A stretch of 8,470 bases of DNA from Pseudomonadota bacterium (GCA_021817355.1 JAKAVI010000145.1:1-8470); one strand, 5' to 3'; positions 1 through 6,477 are shown, numbered from the stretch's first letter. The notes: generated by a model from the sequence alone, not told the origin. Translations and numbers: made by a program.

Positions 1-16
1 CCGCAGCCCCCCCACC

Positions 17-147
17 CGTTTCATATCCTGCGGGTCGGGAACTTCGGTGGGGGGCTAGAACGAAACAAAACGTATCGCCAATTGTAAAACCCAGGGAATC
101 CGACGTTTCATCCCCTGTGGGTCGGCAGCGCCGGTAGGCGACTAACA
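17..147 (+). repeat. two imperfect direct repeats upstream of the primase fragment
   Basis: A 22-base core at 17-38 recurs at 104-125 with 19 of 22 bases identical (87-base period). Similarity continues weakly for about 20 bases downstream, around CGGT and CTA. Each copy can fold with a left arm lying outside the core. Bases 1-6 (CCGCAG) pair with 28-33 (CTGCGG). Bases 89-96 (ACCCAGGG) pair with 113-122 across a two-base bulge. The loops are 21 and 16 bases. The copies sit 80-200 bases before the primase-fragment start, in the position of a regulatory leader or protein-binding array. The first copy is at the window edge, so more copies may lie to the left. Identity and function are not known to me. 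Confidence 0.6.
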
Positions 148-164
148 GGTTCTAAAAAGAGACC

Positions 165-180
165 TCAAGAGGAGTCTTGA
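165..180. repeat. perfect inverted repeat, operator-like
   Basis: TCAAGA (165-170) and TCTTGA (175-180) are exact reverse complements around the spacer GGAG. The element lies 39 bases before the ATG of the primase fragment. It could be an operator or a small hairpin in the 5' leader. There is no U-tract, so it is not a typical terminator. Confidence 0.5.
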
Positions 181-219
181 CGGGTTTTGAAAATGGCCCG
201 GTTTTGGAGGGGACACCCT

Positions 220-345
220 ATGGCGCGGATCGCCGAATCGGAGTTGGAGCGGCTGAAGGCGGAGGTGTCGGTCGCCCGGCTGATCGAGGCGGGCGGGATC
301 AGGCTGGAGAAGCGCGGGCGCGACCTGGTGGGGCCGTGCCCGTTC
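220..345 (+). pseudogene. CHC2 zinc-finger DNA primase, N-terminal fragment
   Basis: The ATG at 220 has a good ribosome binding site (GGAGG at 206-210, 9 bases away). It opens a protein beginning MARIAESELERLKAEV and running to GPCPF at residue 42. This resembles the amino terminus of CHC2-type primases of mobile elements, in which an amphipathic helix precedes a Cys-x2-His...Cys-x2-Cys zinc ribbon and a Toprim domain. Here only the first zinc ligand (Cys40) remains. The expected His-Glu and everything downstream are gone, and from base 346 the sequence is antisense to another gene fragment. The frame stays open to 510, so a 96-residue chimeric product could still be made, but it would lack both the zinc site and the catalytic domain. 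I recognised the family by its pattern and could not search. The truncation is clear. Confidence 0.65.
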
Positions 346-462
346 GATGAAATCCACAAAGTCTTCCACTTCGCCGATCCGTTCGGCCCGAAGGGCCTTG
401 ATCTTGTCGATCAGGGACTGGGGAATGACGGACACGGCGCGCTCCTCGGGCGTGGTGCTCAC
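346..462 (-). pseudogene. antitoxin-like / DUF2281-like protein, N-terminal fragment
   Basis: Read on the minus strand from a GTG at 462, the first 39 residues contain IDKIKALRAERIGEVEDFVDFI. The stretch EVEDFVDFI is typical of short antitoxin or DUF2281-like proteins, usually about 70-80 residues. After residue 39 the frame is the antisense of the primase fragment, so the 3' half is missing. The GTG is the only possible start, because an in-frame stop lies at 478-480. No strong ribosome binding site is visible. A palindrome overlaps the -35 position of a possible promoter just upstream (499-529), which suits an autoregulated antitoxin operon. No partner toxin gene is present. The family assignment is tentative; the abrupt break is well supported. 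Confidence 0.5.
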
Positions 463-498
463 TCGGCGGCTGAGGCGTTAGCCTGCAGGGCGGTGTTG

Positions 499-529
499 AT
501 CATAGGATAAACAGCCCAAGCGCGCTTGG
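499..529 (-). promoter_or_regulatory. possible promoter with overlapping palindromic operator
   Basis: A perfect 14-base palindrome, CCAAGCGCGCTTGG, lies at 516-529. On the minus strand a TATGAT hexamer (ATCATA at 499-504) is placed so that the -35 position (about 522-527) falls inside the palindrome. The element lies 37-67 bases upstream of the antitoxin-like GTG at 462. A palindrome over a promoter is the usual layout for antitoxin autorepression. The -35 hexamer is weak and nothing proves activity. Confidence 0.4.
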
Positions 530-551
530 CCCACACCCGTCAGAGCCCGGC

Positions 552-659
552 TCAGGCGAGGATCAATTCACCAGATACACGCAGGTTTTCGTCACCATCG
601 ACAACCGTCCCGTTTTCCGGGACCACTCCATTCTTTGACTGCCGGAGAAAATGGTCAGT
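552..659 (-). pseudogene. unidentified C-terminal coding remnant, in frame with the upstream DUF934 gene
   Basis: Directly after the TAG stop of the DUF934 gene (660-662), the same frame stays open for 35 codons and ends with TGA at 552-554. The peptide is acidic and gene-like in its second half: VVPENGTVVDGDENLRVSG, then ELILA. It has no start codon before that stretch, apart from a GTG that falls inside it, and no ribosome binding site. It therefore looks like the tail of a gene whose front was lost, or a former extension cut off by a stop. I do not recognise the family. The neighbouring scar at 346 supports a history of deletion here. Confidence 0.3.
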
Positions 660-1181
660 CTACGGATTATGTTGCGTCCTGATTGCGCTTGAGAGGGACT
701 GGGCCCGCAGTCGACCAATGCTGGGACGGCCGTCGACAGCAGGCTGATAGACGTTGCTGAATTCTGCGCGTGCTGCTGCGAGTGCCTCAGGGGTGATCCG
801 CGCGTCGCCATCAAAGGCATTAATGCCACAGCGCTCCATAAATGCCAGTTGATCAATCAGGAAATGACCGATCGCACGGATCTCGCCCTGAAATCCCAGG
901 CGGGAACGTAGAAGGCGGGCCCAGGAAAACCCTCTGCCGTCGCGAAATGTCGGAAACTCAAGGGCGACGAGCGACAGATGATGGAGGCCAGATCCAATCT
1001 CCTCCGGTGATTGCGCGGAGCTGAGGCGCACACCGAGAGGCAGATTGCGGGCCAGAAGAAGCTCTCGCTCGGCCTGGAAGCGGGTGAGCGACACGAGCAC
1101 ACCACCATCGGCAAGAGGTACCTGATTGTTCAGCGCCGTGTATTCGTCGCGCGCCCAGCTTCCATCTCTAATAAGCGGCAT
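660..1181 (-). CDS. DUF934 family protein, sulfite-reduction operon
   Basis: The 173-residue protein carries the DUF934 signature: a segment near residues 75-95 containing FRDGRGFSWARLLRSRLG, followed by GEIRAIGHFLIDQ and FMERCGINAF. DUF934 proteins are small cytoplasmic proteins of unknown biochemistry, encoded almost always beside cysI or cysH. They are thought to assist sulfite reduction. The ATG at 1181 is chosen because it follows a GGAG site (1189-1192) at normal spacing and overlaps the cysI stop by 14 bases, indicating translational coupling. Frames 5' of this ATG remain open to 1226 but lie inside cysI. The last 12 or so residues (SLSSAIRTQHNP) look like an extra tail beyond the usual family end, next to the rearranged left flank. 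The gene is last in its operon within this window. No cysH follows. Confidence 0.85.
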   Translation of the reverse strand: MPLIRDGSWARDEYTALNNQVPLADGGVLVSLTRFQAERELLLARNLPLGVRLSSAQSPEEIGSGLHHLSLVALEFPTFRDGRGFSWARLLRSRLGFQGEIRAIGHFLIDQLAFMERCGINAFDGDARITPEALAAARAEFSNVYQPAVDGRPSIGRLRAQSLSSAIRTQHNP

Positions 1182-2841
1182 GAAGTTGCTCCAGATAGGC
1201 GACGTTCTTGAATGGCTCGAGGCCAAGGCGACGATAGCAGTCGAGGAAGCGTTCCCCTGGTTGGCGCAGGCGCAAATAGGCCGCGATCACCCGCTCGACA
1301 GCGTCCACGATTTCATCCTTTGAAAATGCCGGGCCCATAATTTCAGCGATCGCGGCGTCTTCTGCTGCCGAGCCTCCAAGCTGGAGTTGGTAGAATTCGA
1401 CCCCCTTCTTGTCCACGCCCAGTATTCCGATATGTCCCGCATGGTGATGTCCACAGGCATTGATGCAGCCTGACATCTTGATCTTGAGTTCGCCAATATC
1501 CTCCTGCCGGCTAAGTTCGGAAAAGCGGCGGGAGAGTTCCTGTGCGACTGGTATGGAGCGGGCGTTAGCTAGGTCGCAATAATCAAGTCCGGGGCAGCAG
1601 ATTATGTCACTGGCCAGACCACGGTTGGGGGTGGCGAGACCGAGCGTTGCCAGACGGCCGTAGAGCGCCGGAAGGTCCTTTTTGCGCACATGCGGCAAGA
1701 CGAGGTTCTGTTCATGAGTAACACGGATCTCTGCCAGCCTAAATTCGTCCATCAGCTGCGCAAGACCATCCATCTGGTCGGCTGAGCAGTCGCCTGGTAC
1801 ACCACCGATCGGCTTGAGCGAAATGGTGACGATGGCATAGCCACCGGCCCGGTGCGGGCTCAGATTGTGCCGGCTAAAGGCTGCGAAGTCACCGTCGCGG
1901 GCGCAGGCAGTTTCAAATTCCAGGCAGGTATCGGGCAGGGATTCAAAATTCGGCGGCGCGAAATAGGCGGCGATGCGGCCGTGCTCCTGTTCCGGCAGGT
2001 TGAGGCTGCCTTCCTTCTTGATCTCCTCGAATTCGCGCCAGACACGAGCGCGCATTTCTTCAAGTCCGAGGGCATTGACCAGGATCTTGATGCGGGCCTT
2101 GAAGATGTTATCCCGCCGGCCTTCCATGTTGTAGACGCGCAGTATGGCTTCGAGGTAGGCGAGAACATCTTCGCGCGCGAGGAAATCCGCGATGCAAAGT
2201 CCGAGATAGGGCGTACGACCCATACCGCCGCCGACAAATACACGATAGCCAGTCTCATCGTCATCGTTGCGTATGATTTCAATGCCGATGTCATGAAAGC
2301 GGACCGCGGCGCGATCCTCAGGCGTACCAGAGACAGCGATCTTGAATTTACGGGGGAGAAAGGAAAATTCCGGATGTAGGCTCGACCATTGCCGTACGAT
2401 CTCAGCAAGTATGCGTGGATCTTCAACCTCATCTGCCGCGGCTCCGGCAAACTGATCCGCAGTTACGTTACGAATGCAATTGCCACTGGTCTGCAGGGCA
2501 TGCATTTGCACGCTTGCCAGCTCACGTAGGATATCAGGCACCTCGATGAGGCGTGGCCAATGATACTGGATATTCTGGCGTGTGGTGAAATGTCCATAGC
2601 CCTTGTCATAGCGTCGGGCGACATGGGCAAGCATGCGCAATTGCCGGGATGAAAGCGTGCCATAGGGAATAGCCACGCGCAGCATATAGGCATGAAGCTG
2701 CAGGTAGAGTCCGTTCATCAGGCGCAGGGGCTTGAACTCATCCTCGCTCAGTTCGCCCTTCAGTCGCCGCTCGATCTGGCGGGCAAACTGCTCGACGCGC
2801 TCGCTGACCAGACGGGCGTCAAATTCATCATAGCGATACAT
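1168..2841 (-). CDS. cysI: siroheme-dependent sulfite/nitrite reductase, hemoprotein subunit
   Basis: The 557-residue protein has the two-fold repeated ferredoxin-like and siroheme-binding architecture of assimilatory sulfite reductases. Siroheme-contacting segments are visible at about 83-95 (GHFTTRQNIQYHW) and 118-129 (TSGNCIRNVTAD). The basic FLPRKFKIAVSG motif is at 161-172. The [4Fe-4S] ligands are complete: Cys416-x5-Cys422 and Cys459-x3-Cys463 (SGCINACGHHH). It reduces sulfite to sulfide with six electrons in the cytoplasm. Nitrite is the alternative substrate, since the family is shared. No CysJ flavoprotein is encoded nearby, so electrons probably come from ferredoxin, as inferred for other alphaproteobacterial stand-alone CysI proteins. 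The ATG at 2841 has a GGAGG site at 2848-2852 inside the DUF2849 gene, whose stop it overlaps by 14 bases. By eye, codon use is less GC-biased than in speE. Confidence 0.92.
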   Translation of the reverse strand: MYRYDEFDARLVSERVEQFARQIERRLKGELSEDEFKPLRLMNGLYLQLHAYMLRVAIPYGTLSSRQLRMLAHVARRYDKGYGHFTTRQNIQYHWPRLIEVPDILRELASVQMHALQTSGNCIRNVTADQFAGAAADEVEDPRILAEIVRQWSSLHPEFSFLPRKFKIAVSGTPEDRAAVRFHDIGIEIIRNDDDETGYRVFVGGGMGRTPYLGLCIADFLAREDVLAYLEAILRVYNMEGRRDNIFKARIKILVNALGLEEMRARVWREFEEIKKEGSLNLPEQEHGRIAAYFAPPNFESLPDTCLEFETACARDGDFAAFSRHNLSPHRAGGYAIVTISLKPIGGVPGDCSADQMDGLAQLMDEFRLAEIRVTHEQNLVLPHVRKKDLPALYGRLATLGLATPNRGLASDIICCPGLDYCDLANARSIPVAQELSRRFSELSRQEDIGELKIKMSGCINACGHHHAGHIGILGVDKKGVEFYQLQLGGSAAEDAAIAEIMGPAFSKDEIVDAVERVIAAYLRLRQPGERFLDCYRRLGLEPFKNVAYLEQLHAAY

Positions 2842-3217
2842 CGAATGCCTCCGGGCCGTCGGCCTGCTTGGGTCTGGGCGGTTTGGCTGGCGCAGCGATG
2901 CGAAACCTTGGGGCGGTGGCGGGGTCCGCCTGCTTACCGAGCTCTGGGTGAATGCTGGGCCCGCTGGCCCGGATCAGTTCGCGCTCCTTGACCGGGACGG
3001 CGATGGTGTCGTCAAGGCGCGCTTCGAAGCGGTAGGGATTGACCACTTCCCCAGCCTTGACCCGCTGCTGTGCCTGGGCGAGTGCTGCGGCGCTGGCGTC
3101 CTTGTCGGCAAATTGCTCGGCGTCCGTGAACGTGTTGGTCCAGCTGTCCTGCTTCCAGTAGACCACCGCCCCATCGCGCAGGCGGTTGGCGGTGATGATC
3201 TCAATGAGCTTTGCCAT
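2828..3217 (-). CDS. DUF2849 domain protein, first gene of the sulfite-reduction operon
   Basis: The 129-residue protein begins MAKLIEIITANRLRDGAVVYW, followed by a segment rich in Ala and Gln (AAALAQAQQRVKAGEVVNPY). Both segments match the DUF2849 family of small alphaproteobacterial proteins encoded between cysG and cysI. The carboxy-terminal 40 residues are Pro/Ala-rich and probably disordered. Function is unknown; its constant position suggests a role in assembly or electron supply for CysI. The ATG at 3217 is preferred over the upstream possibility at 3265, because the family starts at MAKLIEIITANR and the extra residues would be encoded next to the AT-rich promoter. Its ribosome binding site is weak. 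The usual upstream partner, cysG (siroheme synthase), is absent here. Confidence 0.85.
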   Translation of the reverse strand: MAKLIEIITANRLRDGAVVYWKQDSWTNTFTDAEQFADKDASAAALAQAQQRVKAGEVVNPYRFEARLDDTIAVPVKERELIRASGPSIHPELGKQADPATAPRFRIAAPAKPPRPKQADGPEAFDVSL

Positions 3218-3249
3218 GGCCGATAGATCGCAGCTTCGTGGTGCGGGTT

Positions 3250-3310
3250 CAATAGAACATAACATAAATCGTAAATTAAATTATATAACAAAAAATAATT
3301 GTATTATAAA
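3250..3310 (-). promoter_or_regulatory. AT-rich promoter region of the DUF2849-cysI-DUF934 operon
   Basis: Sixty bases here contain only seven G or C (3251-3310), in an otherwise GC-rich window. On the minus strand a consensus TATAAT lies at 3280-3285, inside the palindrome TTATATAA (3281-3288). It predicts transcription starting near 3273 and a leader of about 56 bases. A second inverted repeat, ATAAT-TGT-ATTAT (3295-3307), overlaps the -35 position, where a LysR-type (CysB-like) or Rrf2-type sulfur regulator could bind. The -35 hexamer itself is poor. Regulator identity is inference. Confidence 0.6.
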
Positions 3311-3925
3311 ACGCACCAACCGAGCGGTGCCGGTGCCAAGGTGGTTGCATCCGGCCCTGTGCAACGCAAACATCTGTCCTGCACGAAGTCTTGTCGTGGT
3401 CGGGATGCAGAGTGAAGACGAGGCCCGCGCGAAGGGGGCGCACGGCGATGTTGTTTAAACGTGTCACCTGTCTGCGCCTGCGGGGGCTAGTCGATGCCGC
3501 GCTCAACACGGCGAACCGCGTCCATTACTGGTTTGCACGCCCCGTGCACGCTGTTCCTCTCCGTTCCTTTGCCTGCACAGACTGGGGTGCGGCACGGCTG
3601 CTCATTCCGCCGACCCGCTCGAACCGTGGAAGGAAGCACGCATCGCCGGAAACCGCTCTGATCTTGCGGTGGAAAGTTCACCTAGAAAGCCCGTTATGCA
3701 CCCCACTGGGGATGGCTTCATCTCAAATGGGCGCAGGCTTTGCTGTGGAGCGGTCATGAAGCTTGCACCTGCCGTGAGGCCGCCGCCGCGCACCTGTTCA
3801 GCACACCCCCTGCGCGCACGCAGTTGGCGCGCGTTAAGGTGCACTCCTGACGCCCACCGGGAATCGTATGCGCGGGATAAGTGGCCATACCCGTCCTTGC
3901 TCACGCTGCTGATGAGATCTCCCAG
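3311..3925. other. 615-base stretch without a convincing gene
   Basis: No frame in this stretch shows a recognisable family over its length. The best candidate on the plus strand starts at an ATG at 3448 and is open to 3759. Its first 35 residues (through VHYWFARPV) vaguely recall the amino terminus of some alphaproteobacterial NUDIX hydrolases. The rest is Arg/Cys-rich and unlike any domain, so at most it is a decayed remnant. A short hairpin, CCCC-ACT-GGGG, is at 3701-3711. No tRNA, transposase or terminal inverted repeats were seen. The permease promoter must lie at the right end of this stretch, but no clear -35/-10 pair is visible. Confidence 0.4.
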
Positions 3926-5329
3926 ATGATCAAAAAGCGCCTTCGCTTCGTGGATGCAGCGCTCTATGCCCTTGTGATTGGCACCGGCATGCGATGGATC
4001 GCCGTGGCCGCTGCAGTGGGGCCCCCGTCACTGCTGCTATGGGCCATCGCACTCCTCACCTTTTATGTGCCGCTGGCCACAGCAACCGCGGAACTGACCG
4101 GACGCTTCAAGGGCGAAGGCGGCATCTATGCCTGGGCCCGCGATGGCCTGTCGCCATTGGCGGGCTTTCTCTGCGGCTGGTTCTACTGGCTAAGCCTGAT
4201 GCCTTATTTTGCTGGAGCCCTGGTCTTTCTGAGTGGCATGATCTTGAGCGTCGACGGGCTCAACCCCAAGGATCCGACGGCCGTACTTGGCGTCTCCAGC
4301 GCACTCACCTTTGGAGTGACCGGATTGCAGCTCGCCGGTCTGAAATACGGCAAGTGGCTACCCAATGCCGGGGCCGCAGGCATGTGGCTGGTGTTTGCTG
4401 TCGTCATTGCGATGGCGCTCGTGCTGGGTCTGCGCGGGCAGGCGGCCACGGATTTTGTAACCGCATCCTATGTGCCGCGGTGGAGCTTCGGCACCGCCAT
4501 CCTGTGGGGCACGATCATGTTTGCCTACTCGGGAGTGGAAGCCATGGCATTCCTACGCAATGAAATCGAAGGTGGTCTGCGGAGCATCGTACGCGTTCTG
4601 ATCCTGGTCGGTGCCGGTTCACTCGCAATTTATCTTGGCGGGACCGTTGCTCTCCTCGTTGTGCTGCCCTCAGGCGCGTTAACCCGCCTGCTCGGTTTTC
4701 CGGATGCCGTGTCGCTTGGGCTGACTCATGTTGGCCTTGCTCATCTTGCTGCGCCCGTCCTTGCGCTCTTCGCGCTCTCGATGCTGGGTGCCTTTGTGGG
4801 CTGGTTTGGCGTTGGGGCTCAATTGCCCTTTGCCGCCGGCCTCGACAATTTTCTACCCCCGGCATTTGGTTGGCGACATCCGCGCACGGGAGCTCCCGTT
4901 GCTGCGATCCTGCTGCAAGCTGGCGTGACATTGATGATTGTCATACTAAGCCAGATGAACAGTACCGTTGCCGCGGCCTACGATATTCTCGTCGCCATGA
5001 GCATCGTGACCGTGGCTATACCCTATCTCTTCATGTTTGCGACCCAGTTTGTTTGCGCGGGACGGTCGCCACCAGCCGATGGCAGGGCGCCATTGGGCGG
5101 AGCTCTGGCCAGTAGAGCGCTGGCGATGCTCGGAGGTCTCTCAACGATGATCGCCATCGTGTGCAGCGTGCTGCCCAACTCCGGCGACCCTCACCCGTTG
5201 CAGAGCGTTCTGAAAATCGTGCTGTCATCCCTCGGAGCCCTGATCGTTGGCCTGTTGTTTTATGCCTGGGCTACCCGTCAGCGCTTGCGCAAGGCCGTGC
5301 CGCTGATTTCCAGTGCTTCGCTCAACTGA
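3926..5329 (+). CDS. APC-superfamily amino-acid permease
   Basis: The protein is strongly hydrophobic (467 residues from ATG 3926) with about 12 membrane helices. It has the amino-terminal layout of amino acid-polyamine-organocation transporters: LRFVDAALYALVIGTGMRW, a first helix broken by GTG, then ELTGRFKGEGGIYAWARDG at about 56-74. The GEGGIYAWARD motif is highly typical of the family. It probably imports or exchanges an amino acid across the inner membrane. Because polyamine genes lie nearby, a polyamine or ornithine-like substrate is possible but unproven. A GTG at 3881 would add 15 residues; neither start has a strong ribosome binding site. I prefer the ATG because MIKKRLRF gives a usual cytoplasmic lead-in. 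The gene stands alone on its strand, converging on the minus-strand cluster to its right. Confidence 0.85.
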   Translation: MIKKRLRFVDAALYALVIGTGMRWIAVAAAVGPPSLLLWAIALLTFYVPLATATAELTGRFKGEGGIYAWARDGLSPLAGFLCGWFYWLSLMPYFAGALVFLSGMILSVDGLNPKDPTAVLGVSSALTFGVTGLQLAGLKYGKWLPNAGAAGMWLVFAVVIAMALVLGLRGQAATDFVTASYVPRWSFGTAILWGTIMFAYSGVEAMAFLRNEIEGGLRSIVRVLILVGAGSLAIYLGGTVALLVVLPSGALTRLLGFPDAVSLGLTHVGLAHLAAPVLALFALSMLGAFVGWFGVGAQLPFAAGLDNFLPPAFGWRHPRTGAPVAAILLQAGVTLMIVILSQMNSTVAAAYDILVAMSIVTVAIPYLFMFATQFVCAGRSPPADGRAPLGGALASRALAMLGGLSTMIAIVCSVLPNSGDPHPLQSVLKIVLSSLGALIVGLLFYAWATRQRLRKAVPLISSASLN

Positions 5330-5339
5330 CGACAGAGAC

Positions 5340-5383
5340 CTGGGCCCCCTGCATTCCGTCATAAGATTGCAGCGGCGGCCCAG
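5340..5383. terminator. terminator-like hairpin between convergent genes
   Basis: CTGGGCC (5340-5346) pairs exactly with GGCCCAG (5377-5383). Inside it, CTGCA (5349-5353) pairs with TGCAG (5368-5372), leaving a 14-base loop. The structure fills the 72-base gap between the permease stop and the stop of the convergent substrate-binding-protein gene. It is symmetric, so it could end both transcripts. No clean U-tract follows on either strand, so it may be a weak or Rho-assisted terminator. Confidence 0.45.
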
Positions 5384-5401
5384 AGTGTCATTGTTGCCAG
5401 C

Positions 5402-6400
5402 TCAGTGCGCGGCCTTCAAGAAGCGCAATGTATAGGCCTTTTGGTAGTCCAGTCCGGGGGCATAGACACCGGCATCGCGCATGGTGTCGTAAAATTTGCG
5501 CCATCGCCTGTTGGTCATGGCACCAATGCCCTCCGTCTTCGCAGTTCCGCTGACGACGAGGCCATAGGATTTCATCTTGGCGATCGACTGTGCGATCATT
5601 GCGTCTGTCATCTCAGGATTACTCTTTTTAATGAGCGCATTGGCCGGCGAAGGATTGCCGTAGAGATAATCGTGCCAACCTTGCCGCGTGGCATCAACAA
5701 AGGCCTGCACCGCCCCTGGATGGCGGTCGATCCAGCTCTGCGGCACCAGAACCATATTGGCGTAGCCGGGATAGCCATGATCTGCGAGGAGGAAGACCTG
5801 AGGCTTGAAATGACCTTCGCGTTCGATCGTGTAGGGCTCGCTCGTGACATAACCTTCCTGGATGGCTGATGGATCTGCCAGGAATGGTGCGAGATTGAAG
5901 GCATATTTACGGATCTGCGTATCGGAGAAGCCATATTTCGCCTTGAGCCAGGGCCACAATGACGCAACGGTGGCATCTGAGACCATGATCGGTTTGCCCT
6001 TCATGTCCGCCAGGCGTTTCACATCCGGTCGGGGATGGGTGATGAGGACTTGTGGATCCTTCTGAAAAATCGCCATTACCGCGCGCAGAGGCACATCGGC
6101 GCGCACGATATTGAGCGGAATGAAGGCGTTGGATCCGATGCCGAAGTCCGCAGCCCCGCCAGCCAGCATCTGCGGCACGTTCACCGACGGACCGCCCTCG
6201 ATGATTTTCACGTCGAGCCCATGCTTGCGGTAAAGGCCTTCAGCCAGGGCTTCGTAAAAGCCTCCCTGTTCAGGTTCGGCTTTCCAGTCGGTGACAAAGC
6301 GGATGCGCGTCAGGCCATGGGCCGGGTTCTTGCTGCGCGCGCAGCCCAAAAGGCTCAGTGCTGCTGCCACGAGCAGCGGGCCAAAAAGTGCAAAACGCAT
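5402..6400 (-). CDS. NMT1/THI5-like ABC transporter substrate-binding lipoprotein
   Basis: The 332-residue protein starts MRFALFGPLL with a 19-residue signal peptide ending in a lipobox, LLGC (Cys20). It is therefore probably a membrane-anchored periplasmic lipoprotein. The mature part opens IRFVTDWKAEPEQGGFYEAL and contains GLYRKHGLDVKI and a GAADFGIGSNAF segment. This is the pattern of NMT1/THI5-like periplasmic binding proteins for thiamine-precursor pyrimidines, sulfonates, taurine and similar small molecules. The ligand cannot be decided from the sequence. The ATG at 6400 is chosen for its AAGGA site and because it begins the signal peptide; the frame is open further upstream to 6688 but only with non-family sequence. 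No permease or ATPase gene lies on either side, so it is an orphan here. Confidence 0.85.
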   Translation of the reverse strand: MRFALFGPLLVAAALSLLGCARSKNPAHGLTRIRFVTDWKAEPEQGGFYEALAEGLYRKHGLDVKIIEGGPSVNVPQMLAGGAADFGIGSNAFIPLNIVRADVPLRAVMAIFQKDPQVLITHPRPDVKRLADMKGKPIMVSDATVASLWPWLKAKYGFSDTQIRKYAFNLAPFLADPSAIQEGYVTSEPYTIEREGHFKPQVFLLADHGYPGYANMVLVPQSWIDRHPGAVQAFVDATRQGWHDYLYGNPSPANALIKKSNPEMTDAMIAQSIAKMKSYGLVVSGTAKTEGIGAMTNRRWRKFYDTMRDAGVYAPGLDYQKAYTLRFLKAAH

Positions 6401-6439
6401 CAGGATGTCCTTTTTTCTGGCCGGTATCATGCCATCTGT

Positions 6440-6477
6440 CCGGGACACGAGACCATCCCCAGACGGCTCGTGCCCGG
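6440..6477 (-). other. stable hairpin upstream of the substrate-binding-protein gene
   Basis: CCGGG-A-CACGAG (6440-6451) pairs with CTCGTGCCCGG (6467-6477), giving an 11-base-pair stem with one bulged A and a 15-base loop. On the minus strand it lies in the 193-base gap after the thioesterase stop, 39 bases before the start at 6400. No U-tract follows. It could attenuate or stabilise the transcript. I saw no TPP, cobalamin or SAM riboswitch core in this gap. Confidence 0.4.

Noticed and set aside
17..125. The two repeats as a CRISPR array
   Set aside because: There are only two diverged copies, the interval (65 bases) is too long for a normal spacer, and no cas genes are nearby.
1..660. A complete insertion sequence or integron
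   Set aside because: No transposase or integrase frame, no paired terminal inverted repeats and no target-site duplication were found. Only gene fragments are present.
1852..2450. Long open frames on both strands inside cysI (plus 1852-2379, minus 1860-2450)
   Set aside because: Both are shadows of cysI, which is intact from end to end with all cofactor ligands.
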